DNA of 64,000 nucleotides from NCBI GenBank assembly GCA_023678885.1, contig CM043009.1, positions 16,423,117 through 16,487,116 on the forward strand. The letters run 5' to 3'. Under the pieces are notes generated by a model. That model was not told the DNA's origin and ran no database searches. It saw only the letters and a program-made list of their open reading frames with translations. Shown here in pieces: positions 46,837 through 58,826 of this stretch (position 1 is the first letter of the stretch; each line of letters starts with the position of its first letter). The stretch comes from Pogostemon cablin. Taxonomy: Eukaryota > Streptophyta > Magnoliopsida > Lamiales > Lamiaceae. The translations under genes were made by a program, and so were the position numbers.

Positions 46837-48333
46837 ATGTCATTTTACCTAGGATTAGTGGTGTTATTTTGATTATTTTGTGTATTTTTATTCTTATTTT
46901 TTTATAATTGATGGTGTATTATAACATTTGTGTAGTATTTAGTGTTATAACATAAATGCTCAGGATTTGATTAAAATGTGCTTAAAACATGTGAAAAGGA
47001 AGAAAAACGGAGTCGGGAAGTACAAACGAAAAAGGACTTGAAACATAGACCAAACTCGTGTCAAGGTTGCAACTCGCCATGAGTTTGGTGTCCAAACTCG
47101 ACATGAGTTCGACACTGGACCTACGAAAGGACGAGCTCAAATAGCTTCGAATCAAAATCTAAAACTCGCTACTGTGAAAGGCGAGCACAGAACATGAAGC
47201 AAGTTTGTGTCTAGAACTCGAGACAAGTTCGTGTCCAGAACTCACCGCGAGTATTGAAGCTCGAGATGAGTTCTGTTAGAAAATTGTCGATTGTCAAGAA
47301 ATTTTATAAACTTTCCCCAGTTAGATCTTTTAACTCTCTCTTTATTCATAACTCAGTTTTTGAATTCCTAAATTAACACGCACACTCTCAAGTATACTTT
47401 TCCTCTCATTTCATCCATGTTCAATCTCCATTATTTCCCATCCATTTCGCTACAATTTCTACTCAAAGTGACACCATTCATCTACCAACCATTCATCCAA
47501 GAGAAGGTTCAAGTGAAGAAGAGAGAAGTGCAAAAGAGGAGGAGATCTATCCCCAACTAGATTTAGGGAGAAGTATACTCTTATTTTGTATTTTTTTCCA
47601 TTTTTTAGAGCTACTGTGGATTCATTTAACGATTTTATAGTTGTTGTCGTGGATTTTATAGCAAGCTAGTCTCACTGTGAGGCTTGCCAAATGATGGGTT
47701 GAGGATTTTTAGACTATAGTTTTGAAAGGTTAATTGATGTAATGTTGATATTTCTATTTTTACATTTCTTAAACTCTATTTTGAGTTGTGTGATTGATTT
47801 TACCCTTTCATGTGATTAGGATGGTCATTCTAATTAGATGTTAGGGTAGTTTAATTAGAATTATCTCATAATAGAGTTTATGCATGTTAGTGTAAGGGGA
47901 GATTAGCTAAAACCTTCTTGTGTTTAGAACACTTAAGATAGAACACTAGGTAGATTACTCTAGCCCGATGATTAACCTAGAGAAAGGGACCAAACAAATA
48001 TGATCATAATACCTAGAAAGGGAACTTAGGGTTGAGAGAGTATATTCTAAGGAAATTCTTAGTTCTAGAGTGAGTTTAAAGTTTGTCATTAGTTCATGTC
48101 CTTTTCTCCTTAGCCATAGGATTAGGTGTGTTAAGTGATTGTCTCTATGTCTTGATTATTGAGTTTAACCATTGCATGTCTTAAGTCTAGATACACCATT
48201 AATCATAGTGTTTCTAGCCATACTCTATTCCTTAGATTAAATTGTATTCGTAATTCTCTTTCATACTTGAGTACTTGAACTTGCTTACTTTTATTCTTTT
48301 TAGTAGATAATTGATACTCGTGATTACTTGTCA
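46837..48333 (+). repeat. Athila-like LTR, family D, plus orientation (edges approximate)
   Basis: Begins TGTCATTTTACCTAGGATTAG after a polypurine tract, resembling the reverse complement of the family A LTR end (TGATATTTTCACCTAGATTTTAG). It probably ends near 'gattacttgtca' at 48333. 47050-47285 carries repeated AACTCG...CGAGTT words. No gene inside. The other LTR and the target duplication were not found. Confidence 0.5.
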
Positions 48334-49458
48334 CAACCCAATTCAATTTCTATAACTCTTATAAAGTATGGTTGAATACAAATCTGGATATACTTTAAGT
48401 TAACATCTCTCATGGATCAATATGTAACTTGGTCACTTAAATCTACTATGATAAAGTAAACTTGCTCTATTCACGCGTAAAGAAAATAGTGATCAATGAC
48501 ATGTTAACATTTATGATTAGTAACTCTGTACAGGAAGCAATTGCAACAGGAAACCATGGGATTCCAATTCTAGTAGTTGGGCATGACTTTGAAAATGCCA
48601 GTGGAATGTTTTCTCATGTTGAAAATAATAGTTTTAGATCCAAATACCTTAAACCCTAATATGATTAACAAGATCAAATCAATTATTAAAGATGAAGAAT
48701 ACCTGGATTCATTGATCTTCTTGTGTGGAATCCAAAGTGAAGATCAGTGGTCTTAGGCCTTCCTTAGCTAAGCCACTTAATTCCCCTAGGACCGTCGTAA
48801 TCTCTTCCGATTGGGAAAAGAGAGAACTGTGTACGGTTTAGTATGTTGGGGATCATAACCTAGGGTAACCTTGTTTACTACTTTAATCAGGCCACTCATT
48901 ATCACCTAATTATGTAGTATTTGGTATCTACTCATTGGCCCATATCAAATAATGTAGTCCATAGACTTTTAATTTAATTTAATCACTTAATTAAGCCCAA
49001 TATAATATTTGAATAATTAATATAATTGAATATTAATATATTGCCCATAATTAGATTATACAGGAAATATAAATTTCCTAATAATCCCCCATTTGGGCTA
49101 TATATTACTTTTCGAAGACAATTATATTAAGAATCCTTAGTGCATAACTTTATGCTATTCATTCAAACTACCTTCAACAATCTGGTCCATCTCATATATT
49201 AACAATGAAATTACTACGGCATTCACCACATTACAAATTGTGGTTAAATTTCGACAATCATCACATTAATATACTCAATGACATAGATCAAATATGGTGA
49301 GTAGCATGGAAATTACATGCAATATGATTAATAACATGTCTATTTTCAACTGGTCCAACTTTAAACTTTAGTGAGATCAAACCAAAAGGTCATCACTTTA
49401 TTCTATAAATTCCGAATGTCTTATATCTGAAGTTCAATACATAGAACATAAACTCCCA

Positions 49459-50066
49459 CTAAACTAAGGTAACATCAGAAATAACACCCATATGAGCAGT
49501 ATGCTCATGAAACACCTTCGGAGTTGATGCCTTAATTAGTGAATCTGCTAGCATGCTATCCGTTACTATGTGTTCAATAATAATTTGTTTATTCTGAACT
49601 CTCTCCTTATCAACAAGGTACTTAATGTCAATGAACTTTAATTTAGTAGCACTTATGTTATTATTGGAGTAAAGCCCTGCTAAACTATTTTCACAATACA
49701 TCTTCAACGGTCTTTCGATACTGTCAACAACACGCAGTCTAGTGACAAAGTTCCATAACCATATTTTATGATTGGATGTTTCATATCAAATGATGAATTC
49801 TGCATCCATAGTGGAAGAAGCTACAAGAGTCTGTTTGACAAACTTCCAAGAAACAGCTCTTACAGCCAACGTAAATACATAACCTGATGTGGAATACTTG
49901 CTATCTTCACATATAGCAAAATCGAAGTTAAAGTATCCAACGATTTCTAAATTCTCCAACCTCCGATAAGTGAGCATATAATCCATTGTTCTCTTTAAAT
50001 AACGCATTATGCATTTGGCCGTTTTCTAGTGTTGCTCTCCTGGATTGCTCAATTATCTCCCCAAAA
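49459..50066 (-). pseudogene. Copia RNase H, broken
   Basis: From the insertion point, reading minus: a GVLGR-stop-LSNPG stretch, then MRYLKRTMDYMLTYRR, GYFNFDFAICEDSKYSTSGY, VSWKFVKQTLVASSTMDAEF, then in a second frame NSLAGLYSNNNISATKLKF and TDSMLADSLIKAS. This is the copia RNase H with the terminal (L)AD(S/A)LTK-like motif. Stops at Tyr- and Trp-like positions and a frame break near 49707-49786. The 5' neighbour frame lies at 56465 beyond the 6.4-kb insertion. Confidence 0.85.
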
Positions 50067-50071
50067 CTCCC

Positions 50072-52055
50072 TGATAGGCTTTTTCTGCGCACTATAATTT
50101 AATCCTCAAGTGTAAGGATATCAATTGTAGCAGCAAGCACCCAAGTTAAATTATCGATCCCACTGAGACAGCTAATTATTTATTTTACTATTAATTACTA
50201 ATTAATCAGAATTGAGTAACTAATATTCAGAGTATTGTAGTGAATTAATTATCTAAATTACTGAAAATATAAATAACTAACTTAATTAAAAGTCAATAAA
50301 AATAAAAGCAAGTTTCTAATCAAGAGATAACGAACAGTTCTAAGGTATCAGGTAGAGACCAATTAATTTGGGTTATTAAACTTACGATAGTTCATTCATG
50401 CAGTTTCACTGAAAATACACCACATATCCCTGTTATCCCACCGAATATGATTCGATTCTAAGCTAACAGTATAATCTGGTTTAAATCTTAAGGTGCACAA
50501 ATATTACCAAGCCTTATTCCTAGATACTAATCAAAGCAAGCAACAATACCTCCGGATGGTAAGCCCGACTAACAAGATATTTTCTGAAATTACTACAAGG
50601 TTCTATTCACTTCCTAGTTGATTGTCTAATTGCATTGTTCCACTAAACTAATCAAGTATTTGATTCACCAGTTCATGAAATTAAAGTGCTTATAGCGGAG
50701 CTACTCTAATCTCTAACAGATAGACAATACCAATCATGAACGCACACAAGCTAACACAATAATCCAAGCATTATAGCGGATGCCATGAATATATTATGAA
50801 GACGTTACGAAGCAGATAAGCAAGTCTTAATAAAATAAGTAAAATCAAAAGCTCAACTGCATAAAATCCCAATCTTTGGTCTAAATCCCCAAATCAATTA
50901 AATCAATCCATCAAACCTTAGAACTGTATATAAAATTAGCCCATGAGGTCACAAGCAACACTCATGGCTAAGCAATTCATAACAATAATCAAAGTAATAG
51001 AAAGAGAAAGATAGGAATTATGAAACCCTAGTGTAGACGTAGTCTTTCGTTCCTTCTCCGTCTCTCCAATTGCTCGATTCTCCCTTGATTAGCACTTGGA
51101 ACCCTCTTGGAAGTGGATGGATGATGAAATCAGGTTGTTAATCTGATATGGAGGTGTTGGAGGTGTGAATTGATGATGGGTTATGGATGGGTTCTCTCCA
51201 ATTTGTGTCTTGATCTCCCTAATTATTTCTTGGACTGATGCAGGGCTTTTTCGCGATCAAAACTGCTTCAGAATCGCGACTTGAGGGTATATATACGCTG
51301 CTGCATCGAACAGGTCTCGTCTGGGCCCGATTTTGGGCCGCTCGGCACCTAGCTCGAGCCGAGCTCATGGCCGAGCGGCCCCCAAACCTGCCGAGCAGCA
51401 TATGGGTGAAATGAGAACGTCGTGTAGGCTCTGATGGCACCCCACTCGGCTGGAAATTCGCAAATTGTTGGTCCCGCTCGAGCCGAGCGACCTCCCGAGC
51501 TGCGGAGACTGCACTGCGCGACTTCACCGTTTTGAGCATAACTTCTTCATACGGACTCCAATTTGAATAATTTTTGCGCTCACGTGTTCCTCTTTTCCTT
51601 GGCTTTCTATCCATATAAAGAACTCTGAGAAAATCCAACATTTGAATATGTAAAAAGTCATAAAAAGTGGCTGCTCGGTACAGCATGTGCGACGTTAGCA
51701 CTTTGATCATAACTTTCTCGTTTGGAATCCAATTGGGGTGTTCTTTATGTCAAAACGACCCTCTCTTCTGTGGCTTTCCAACCATATATCACATGATCAA
51801 TTTGGACTTCTACAATAATACAGAAAATTTGTGCAACGTGGACTGTATTTTTCAGCATTCCTTCTCACTTTCACTCCTCATTCCAACTTTGAACTTTTGA
51901 TCATGTTTTACCCTTCAAAACTCAACAAAACACCTTAGTAGCATCTTAATTATGCAAGATATGAAAACCATGTCATTCTATACAAAATCATGGCCACATT
52001 CTATCAAAAACGGTGTAATGTGAGGCCTAAAATACGTGAAATTCCACTCTCAACA
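50072..52055 (-). repeat. 3' LTR of the non-autonomous element (family C)
   Basis: 1984 bp, pairs with 54476-56459. 51340-51510 contains GCTCGAGCCGAGC-type dyads. Two copies of the 'cataactt...ctccaatt...ttgcgctc/ttctttatg...ggctttc' module are at about 51530-51610 and 51700-51790. The minus-strand frame at 51219-51710 crosses this block and is not a gene. Confidence 0.95.
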
Positions 52056-52068
52056 AACCCCCAAACTT
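52056..52068 (-). other. Polypurine tract of the non-autonomous element
   Basis: The minus strand reads AAGTTTGGGGGTT directly before the LTR start at 52055. Confidence 0.85.
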
Positions 52069-53698
52069 ACATGTTGCTCGTCCCGAGGCAACGACATATA
52101 AAACCAATAGAGTAATTGAGAGGAAATTTCACAACTTCACATCCAAGAAAATATAACAATTCAAAAATCATACTTCAAATACTAAGACAACCATCCATCT
52201 AAGAACATACAATTCAAATCAACGACTTCACTTTTTCGGAATGCTCATCCACCATTCTCACGGGTAGTATTTACGCTCATCGCTCAAGTGTGAGATATAC
52301 ATTTCAGGGTAAGGTGTTTACACTCAAAGTCAATTCAAACACACGCGTAACCATAAGCTTGACAATCATCTCAACTCTCGACTAAAGGAATAATTTCAAC
52401 AATAGGATCACAAAGGTCTTGCATTAGGTTGTAATGTTGGCTCTTTGGTAAAGGTAGGGAGTATATGGATAAGGTGACTCATTCACTAGTAGAGAATCAA
52501 AGAAGACTTACAGCTTTTCAACAAACAGCTTTACTTTCTTCTTTCTTCTTCAACGCTCTTCAATGCTTCTTGCAATTTGATTCCTCCTTCACTTTTGAAC
52601 ACCACATCCTTACTTGAAATTTTTTTTCTTCTTCCCTCTTTTCTTTTTTTTTTTCAAATAAGGGTACCAGTTTCAGGCACTACCCTTTTCATGGGGTACC
52701 AGTTTCGGGCACTACCCCTTTATGCAACAATTTAACCACTCTCTTCAACAAATTTTATCACTTCCAACTTATTCTCCTTTTATGTTTCTTCACAAGATAC
52801 CAAATTGACTCCTTCAACTCTCTACTAGGTAGGAATTTTTTAAAGGCTAGCAAAAGGGATCAATTGGCTAATCACGTAGGCTTCCAACAAATAAGGCTTT
52901 TAGGCTCAAAAGGGTTAACTACGGATAATTTCAATAGGTAGGATAATAATTTGGCTAGTGACTAATAAATAACAAAGATGGCCTAAGATCATTTCCTATT
53001 GTCTAATCGAATAGGTAGCTTCAAGCAAGATATAAAGCCAAGTTCTAGAATACGTGTGTATGAACGACACTCACAAGAATAAACTAAATCATGCAACTAG
53101 TCATGATTTCAAAAGGCTCAAAATCTCACATGGCTATAGGAATGAACGAGCAAACCTAATAAAGCTACATAGCTAATCTTCCTTGCACATAATCAAATTT
53201 CAAGCATCTCAATATCAAAGCACAATCTCAAATTGCTTCTCAAACACAATCACACATATAATCAAGTGCCATGAAAAATTAGAAAATCATCATAGAGAAC
53301 CAAAAATCAACTATACCAACACTAGGATTAACACAAAACAAATAAACACAAACAAAAACAACACGAAACCTGGAAAATCGCAAAAAATCGAACCCTCAAC
53401 ATCATCAAATAAATTGAAAATATTAAAAATCCGCAAAAAATCGACCCTCCAAGCAACAACACAATGCAAAAATTTTACTTCGGTACTATAAGACAAGGTA
53501 TGTACGTTACCCCCCCCAAACTTAGATTAAACGAAGTGAGAAACTAAGTTTGCAAAGAAGTATATACCGCAGTCAAGCAACACCTAATAAAACTCCTACA
53601 CCAACACAGACATATAAAAGCAATAAAACAGAAGGGACAGCCCCCAACAAGCGCTCATGTTTAACGTCGGAGAGTCACGACGGGATACCTCTTTTCAA
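52069..53698 (-). other. Non-coding interior of the non-autonomous element
   Basis: No coding frame of substance. It has short direct duplications, for example GGGTACCAGTTTC(A/G)GGCACTACCC at 52662 and 52694, long pyrimidine-rich runs at 52540-52660 and AC-rich sequence at 53180-53500. It matches in layout the region at 562-1269. Confidence 0.7.
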
Positions 53699-54347
53699 CT
53701 ACTGGATCGGAGGATAGTCTTCTCGCATTCTTACTTTTAAGTATTTCCATCCTCTCTTATTCGCAGCGCCAACCATCTCACCCTTCTTTGTCACTGAAAT
53801 ATGACTCTTTAAATACTTTTCCTCCCATGACTGGCTTGATTCCTTCTTGTCAATCTTCCATTCTATTGTAGGCTCACCCTGCGTAGCAAAATAAGGATCA
53901 AACAAGTTAGAATTTTCAACATCAATATAAGAAGAAAAATCTGGAGGTAAGTTTGAAGGCTTCAGATATGGATCATCAATTTTTCCTGCAACCAAGAGAT
54001 AATTAAACAACACATTAGAGTTAGTAGTAGAAAAAGTAAGAGATACGCTTGTTCCTGCGATCTCCTCTACCACTTCAATTCCTTTGCTGTCATGTTTCTC
54101 TTTTAGCAACATGCTTCGTCTCCTCTTCAACAGTCTCCTCTTCAACAGTGGACTTCTTATTCTGATTCACCATTTCAGAAGTGGTCTTCCTTCTCTGTTC
54201 ATCTCTAGCATCACTCAAAGCAAGCAAGTTCTCAAGATAATCTATACATGCATCATTAGATAAACCCTCAAACTCTGCATCAGACAAGGCGAAGTCCTCT
54301 ACTACTTCCACAGACTTGCATTGCTACTTATCTGTAGGCCACTGCAT
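53699..54347 (-). pseudogene. Sole ORF of the non-autonomous element, unrecognised
   Basis: From ATG 54347 the frame meets TAG at 54326-54324, continues to about 54105, and slips by one base in an A-run (plus-strand TTTT 54101-54104). It then runs to the stop at 53699. About 200 residues: an acidic N-terminal half (DFALSDAEFEGLSND, repeated TVEEE), a middle with NSNVLFNYLLVAGKIDDPYL, and a C-terminal basic part (KRGWKYLKVRMREDYPP). I recognise no gag finger, protease or polymerase motif. It occupies the place where gag usually starts, right after the primer site. It may be a degenerate gag remnant or an element-specific protein; both the stop and the slip make it non-functional here. Confidence 0.6.
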
Positions 54348-54451
54348 CTCTTTATTCAAAGAGAAAAAAAACGTGTTTAAATAAATCTAAAAAATTAAAT
54401 ATATATATCCTAATTAAATTAGCAATAAAAGAAAAATAAAAAATTAAACTG

Positions 54452-54469
54452 TCCCCGGCAACGGCGCCA
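54452..54469 (-). other. Primer-binding site, tRNA-Asp, perfect
   Basis: The minus strand TGGCGCCGTTGCCGGGGA is an 18/18 complement to the tRNA-Asp 3' end including CCA. A 6-base spacer (54470-54475, AAAACT on the plus strand) separates it from the LTR. Confidence 0.95.
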
Positions 54470-54475
54470 AAAACT

Positions 54476-56459
54476 TGATAGGCTTTTTCTGCGCACTATA
54501 ATTTAATCCTCAAGTGTAAGGATATCAATTGTAGCAGCAAGCACCCAAGTTAAATTATTGATCCCACTGAGACAGCTAATTATTTATTTTACTATTAATT
54601 ACTAATTAATCATAATTGAGTAACTAATATTCAGAGTATTGTAGTGAATTAATTATCTAAATTACTGAAAATATAAATAACTAACTTAATTAAAAGTCAA
54701 TAAAAATAAAAGCAAGTTTCTAATCAAGAGATAACGAACAGTTCTAAGGTATCAGGTAGAGACCAATTAATTTGGGTTATTAAACTTACGATTGTTCATT
54801 CATGCAGTTTCACTGAAAATACACCACATATCCCTGTTATCCCACCGAATATGATTCGATTCTAAGCTAACAGTATAATCTGGTTTAAATCTTAAGGTGC
54901 GCAAATATTACCAAGCCTTATTCCTAGATACTAATCAAAGCAAGCAACAATACCTCCGGATGGTAAGCCCGACTAACAAGATATTTTCTGGAATTACTAC
55001 AAGGTTCTATTCACTTCCTAGTTGATTGTCTAATTGCATTGTTCCACTAAACTAATCAAGTATTTGATTCACCAGTTCATGAAATTAAAGTGCTTATAGC
55101 GGAGCTACTCTAATCTCTAACAGATAGACAATACCAATCATGAACGCACACAAACTAACACAATAATCCAAGCATTATAGCGGATGTCATGAATATATTA
55201 TGAAGACGTTACGAAGCAGATAAGCAAGTCTTAATAAAATAAGTAAAATCAAAAGCTCAACTGCATAAAATCCCAATCTTTGGTCTAAATCCCCAAATCA
55301 ATTAAATCAATCCATCAAACCTTAGAACTGTATATAAAATTAGCCCATGAGGTCACAAGCAACACTCATGGCTAAGCAATTCATAACAATAATCAAAGTA
55401 ATAGAAAGAGAAAGATAGGAATTATGAAACCCTAGTGTAGACGTAGTCTTTCGTTCCTTCTCCGTCTCTCCAATTGCTCGATTCTCCCTTGATTAGCACT
55501 TGGAACCCTCTTGGAAGTGGATGGATGATGAAATCAGGTTGTTAATCTGATATGGAGGTGTTGGAGGTGTGAATTGATGATGGGTTATGGATGGGTTCTC
55601 TCCAATTTGTATCTTGATCTCCCTAATTGTTTCTTGGACTGATGCAGGGCTTTTTCGCGATCAAAACTGCTTCAGAATCGAGACTTGAGGGTATATATAC
55701 GCTGCTGCATCGAACAGGTCTAGTCTGGGCCCGATTTTGGGCCGCTCGGAACCTAGCTCGAGCCGAGCTCATGGCCGAGCGATCCCCAAACCTGCCGAGC
55801 AGCATATGGGTGAAACGGGAACGTCGTGTAGGCTCTGATGGCACCCCACTCGGCTGGAAATTCGCAAATTGTTGGTCCCGCTCGAGCCGAGCGGCCTCCC
55901 GAGCTGCGGAGACTGCACTGCGCGACTTCACCGTTTTGAGCATAACTTCTTAATACGGACTCCAATTTGAATAATTTTTGCGCTCACGTGTTCCTCTTTT
56001 CCTTGGCTTTCTATCCATATAAAGAACTTTGAGAAAATCTAACATTTGAATATGTAAAAAGTCATGCAAAGTGGCTGCTCGGTACAGCATGTGCGACGTT
56101 AGCACTTTGATCATAACTTTCTCGTTTGGAATCCAATTGGGGTGTTCTTTATGTCAAAACGACCCTCTCTTCTGTGGCTTTCCAACCATATATCACATGA
56201 TCAATTTGGACTTCTAAAATAATACAGAAAAGTTGTGCAACGTGGACTGTATTTTTCAGCATTCCTTCTCACTTTCACTCCTCATTCCAACTTTGAACTT
56301 TTGATCATGTTTTACCCTTCAAAACTCAACAAAACACCTTAGTAGCATCTTAATTATGCAAGATATGAAAACCATGTCATTCTATACAAAATCATGGCCA
56401 CATTCTATCAAAAACGGTGTAATGTGAGGCCTAAAATACGTGAAATTCCACTCTCAACA
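54476..56459 (-). repeat. 5' LTR of the non-autonomous element (family C)
   Basis: 1984 bp, same length as the 3' copy. The GCTCGAGCCGAGC-type block lies at 55740-55905. Promoter activity is expected on the minus strand. The paired open frames on both strands at 55623-55965 are GC-rich accidents. Confidence 0.95.
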
Positions 56460-56464
56460 CTCCC

Positions 56465-56854
56465 ACTACAAATGCTATATCGGGACGAGTGCAAACTTGA
56501 GCATACATAAGACTTCCTATTATCGATGCATAAGGAACTTTTTGCATCTCATTATTCTCATGATCTTACTAGGGCACTGCTTAAGATTGAATTTTTCTCC
56601 CTTAGCCACAGGGTATCTAGTTGTTTGCTTCCTTTCATGCTAAATCTTCCTAAAACCATATCGAGATAGCTCTATTGAGATAATCCAGGGATATCTCAAA
56701 AATGATCTCTAAGTATTTGGATTCCTAATACAAAAGAGGCATCACCAAGATCTTTCATTTCGAATTTCTTCGCAAAAAATCTCTTAGTTTTATGCAATAA
56801 GCCTATATCATTACTTGCATGAAGAATATTGTCGACATACAAAGCCAAGATGTG
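56465..56854 (-). pseudogene. Copia reverse transcriptase, C-terminal part
   Basis: Minus-strand frames give HILALYVDNILHASND, then FFAKKFEMKDLGDASFVLGIQI and, after a break near 56640, YASIIGSLMYAQVCTRPDIAF. The copia active site is normally YVDD; here the second aspartate is asparagine. The part between the SRQ(W)Y block at 58827 and this block lacks roughly 30-35 residues compared with related elements, even after the lone LTR is removed, implying an older in-frame deletion. Confidence 0.85.
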
Positions 56855-56866
56855 ATACCAAAAACT

Positions 56867-58821
56867 TGATGCATATTTTTTTGTACGCAAAATTAATCCC
56901 CAAGTATGAAGGATATCAATTGTAGCTTAGATAAGCGACCAATTTAAATATTGAACCCAAAGGACGGCGTATTATCAATTTAATTATTAACTAAATTAAT
57001 TAAAACAAGGTAATAAAAGTTGATGGATTTAATTAACAACTACTAAACAATTAATTAAAATAACAAATAAAATAGAATATCACTAGAAGAATACGAAAGT
57101 GAATCAAGTAGGAGAATAGGTAGCTCCAGGGAAATCCAGCTTTACTTATTAATTTCCTTTCCGTGTGTTGGTGTCCGATTCTGCCTTGTGGAATATGGAC
57201 GCATCACTAAACCATGCATATCTACTCTATAGACACAAGTAAACATGTCTGTAACACGTGTGAATAACCTCGGAGCAAGAGATATAATTTCACCCACCTT
57301 TCTAGGTACTATCAGTATCAATTATTTTCCACGTCTAGAATCTAACCCGATTTGATCTCCCTTTATAGGTACTATAAATTACCCTCATTATCCTGCTTAC
57401 TAACCCGAATTCAATTTAATTAATAAACATTCATAAAAGATAGTTCTAATGAAGCTTCGGAGTCCCCTCACTTAGAATCATAACATAGAATCCTGCTCAG
57501 CAGTGAACGCACTCAATCAATAACCAAGATATGTATTCAGACTCTACATAATAGTTAATGATGCACAAAACAACTGTGAGTATGAATTAAGAAAGCACGA
57601 TCATATATAAAATAAATCCACAAGTAGTGTTGTACGGAATGTACACATGAAAGTTTAATTAACTAGTTAAAACCTTCACAACCCTAGTTCTACCAAAAAG
57701 GATCTAGCCCATGATGTTAAGAAGAACAATCATGGGGATTGGATAGATCTTACCCGGATGTCCGAAAAATACAAAATAAATTAAGAAACGAATAAAACCC
57801 TAGATGTGGGCGTCTCGCGTCCTTCTCCATCTTGAATTCTCCTCTTGGTTCTCCTCTTGATTCCACAGACGAATCTTCAAAGTGATGGATGAATGGAGGA
57901 AAGGAAATAGATGATGGTTGGGGGTTGATCCCCCCTTTTGGGATGTAGTATGGTTGTGGCCTCTCTTCTCCTCTCTTGTATCTCTATGATCAATAATGAT
58001 GTGATCTACATCCCCTTTTATACTTGTAAGCACTCCTTATGGACCTTGGATGGGCTTTTTCTTGAAAAATACGCACTTGGGGTGTAAAAATTGGATCCAG
58101 ACGCGTCCCATGCATGGAATTCGACCTATGATTCGACCTAGGGGCTTGATCTAATCTTGGTCGAATCGAAATCGGCGATTTTACACACTCCAGGCTTCCG
58201 ATTCGACCTTGATTCGACCAAAGGTTTTGGTCGAATCAATGTGTCGTGGTCGAATTGGCTTTTTGCAGCTTGCGCAGTGTCACCGTTTCGTGTATAACTT
58301 TCACATCCGACCTCCGAATTGAGTGATTTTTGTACTCACGCTATCCTCACTTCCTTGGCTTCCTATCAATATAAATAAATCAAAGAAACTCCACCACTTG
58401 AATGTGTAACAAGCCATGGAATGTAGCACATCTTTTCTATTCGGCACAGCTTGCGCGACGTTACCACTTTACTCATAACTTTCTCGTTCGGACTCCAAAT
58501 GAGGTGTTCTCTATGCCAAAATGATCCTCTTTTCAGTGGATTTCCAACCATGTATTACACTTCCCATTCAGAGCTCCACAAGAATACAAAAAAATTTACG
58601 AAATTTGGACGTGCATTTTTCAGCATTCTTGCACAAATTGCACCTTTTTCTCCAACTTTACACTTTTGGTCCTTTTTCCACCTAAAACACAATAAAATAC
58701 CTCAAGTGAATATTTTCTCACATATGTCAAATATAAGACACTTGTGCTAATATATTACAATAATATCAATCAAATAGGTATTCAATTGGACACTAAAACA
58801 TGCTAATTTCGACTCTCATTA
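56867..58821 (-). repeat. Lone Athila-like family B LTR inside the copia reverse transcriptase
   Basis: 1955 bp, homologous along its length to the interrupted LTR at 3612-10526. ATACC lies at 58822-58826 directly at the outer (U3) end and at 56855-56859 on the other side, where seven bases AAAAACT (56860-56866) separate it from the LTR edge. The U3 end reads TAATGAGAG where its relative has TGACGAGAG, compatible with deamination. The GATTCGACC/GGTCGAATC words are at 58115-58255. No internal sequence remains, so it is a solo LTR or an unusual integration. Confidence 0.88.
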
Positions 58822-58826
58822 ATACC

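Larger units (their letters stand above)
50072..56459 (-). mobile_element. Young non-autonomous Athila-like LTR element (LARD-like)
   Basis: LTRs 50072-52055 and 54476-56459 are both exactly 1984 bp, TGTTGAGAG...GCCTATCA on the minus strand, with about 24 differences by eye (about 1.2%). The target duplication CTCCC is at 50067-50071 and 56460-56464. The primer site at 54452-54469 is a perfect 18-base match to tRNA-Asp, and a polypurine tract lies at 52056-52068. The 2420-bp interior has no protease, polymerase or integrase. It has only one broken small ORF (54347-53699), so it must use proteins made elsewhere. The host copia frame rejoins cleanly across the insertion. Confidence 0.95.

Noticed and set aside
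51219..51710. 163-residue minus-strand frame as a gene
   Set aside because: Lies in an LTR, is present in altered form in the other LTR (55623-55943), and depends on the GC-rich dyad block.
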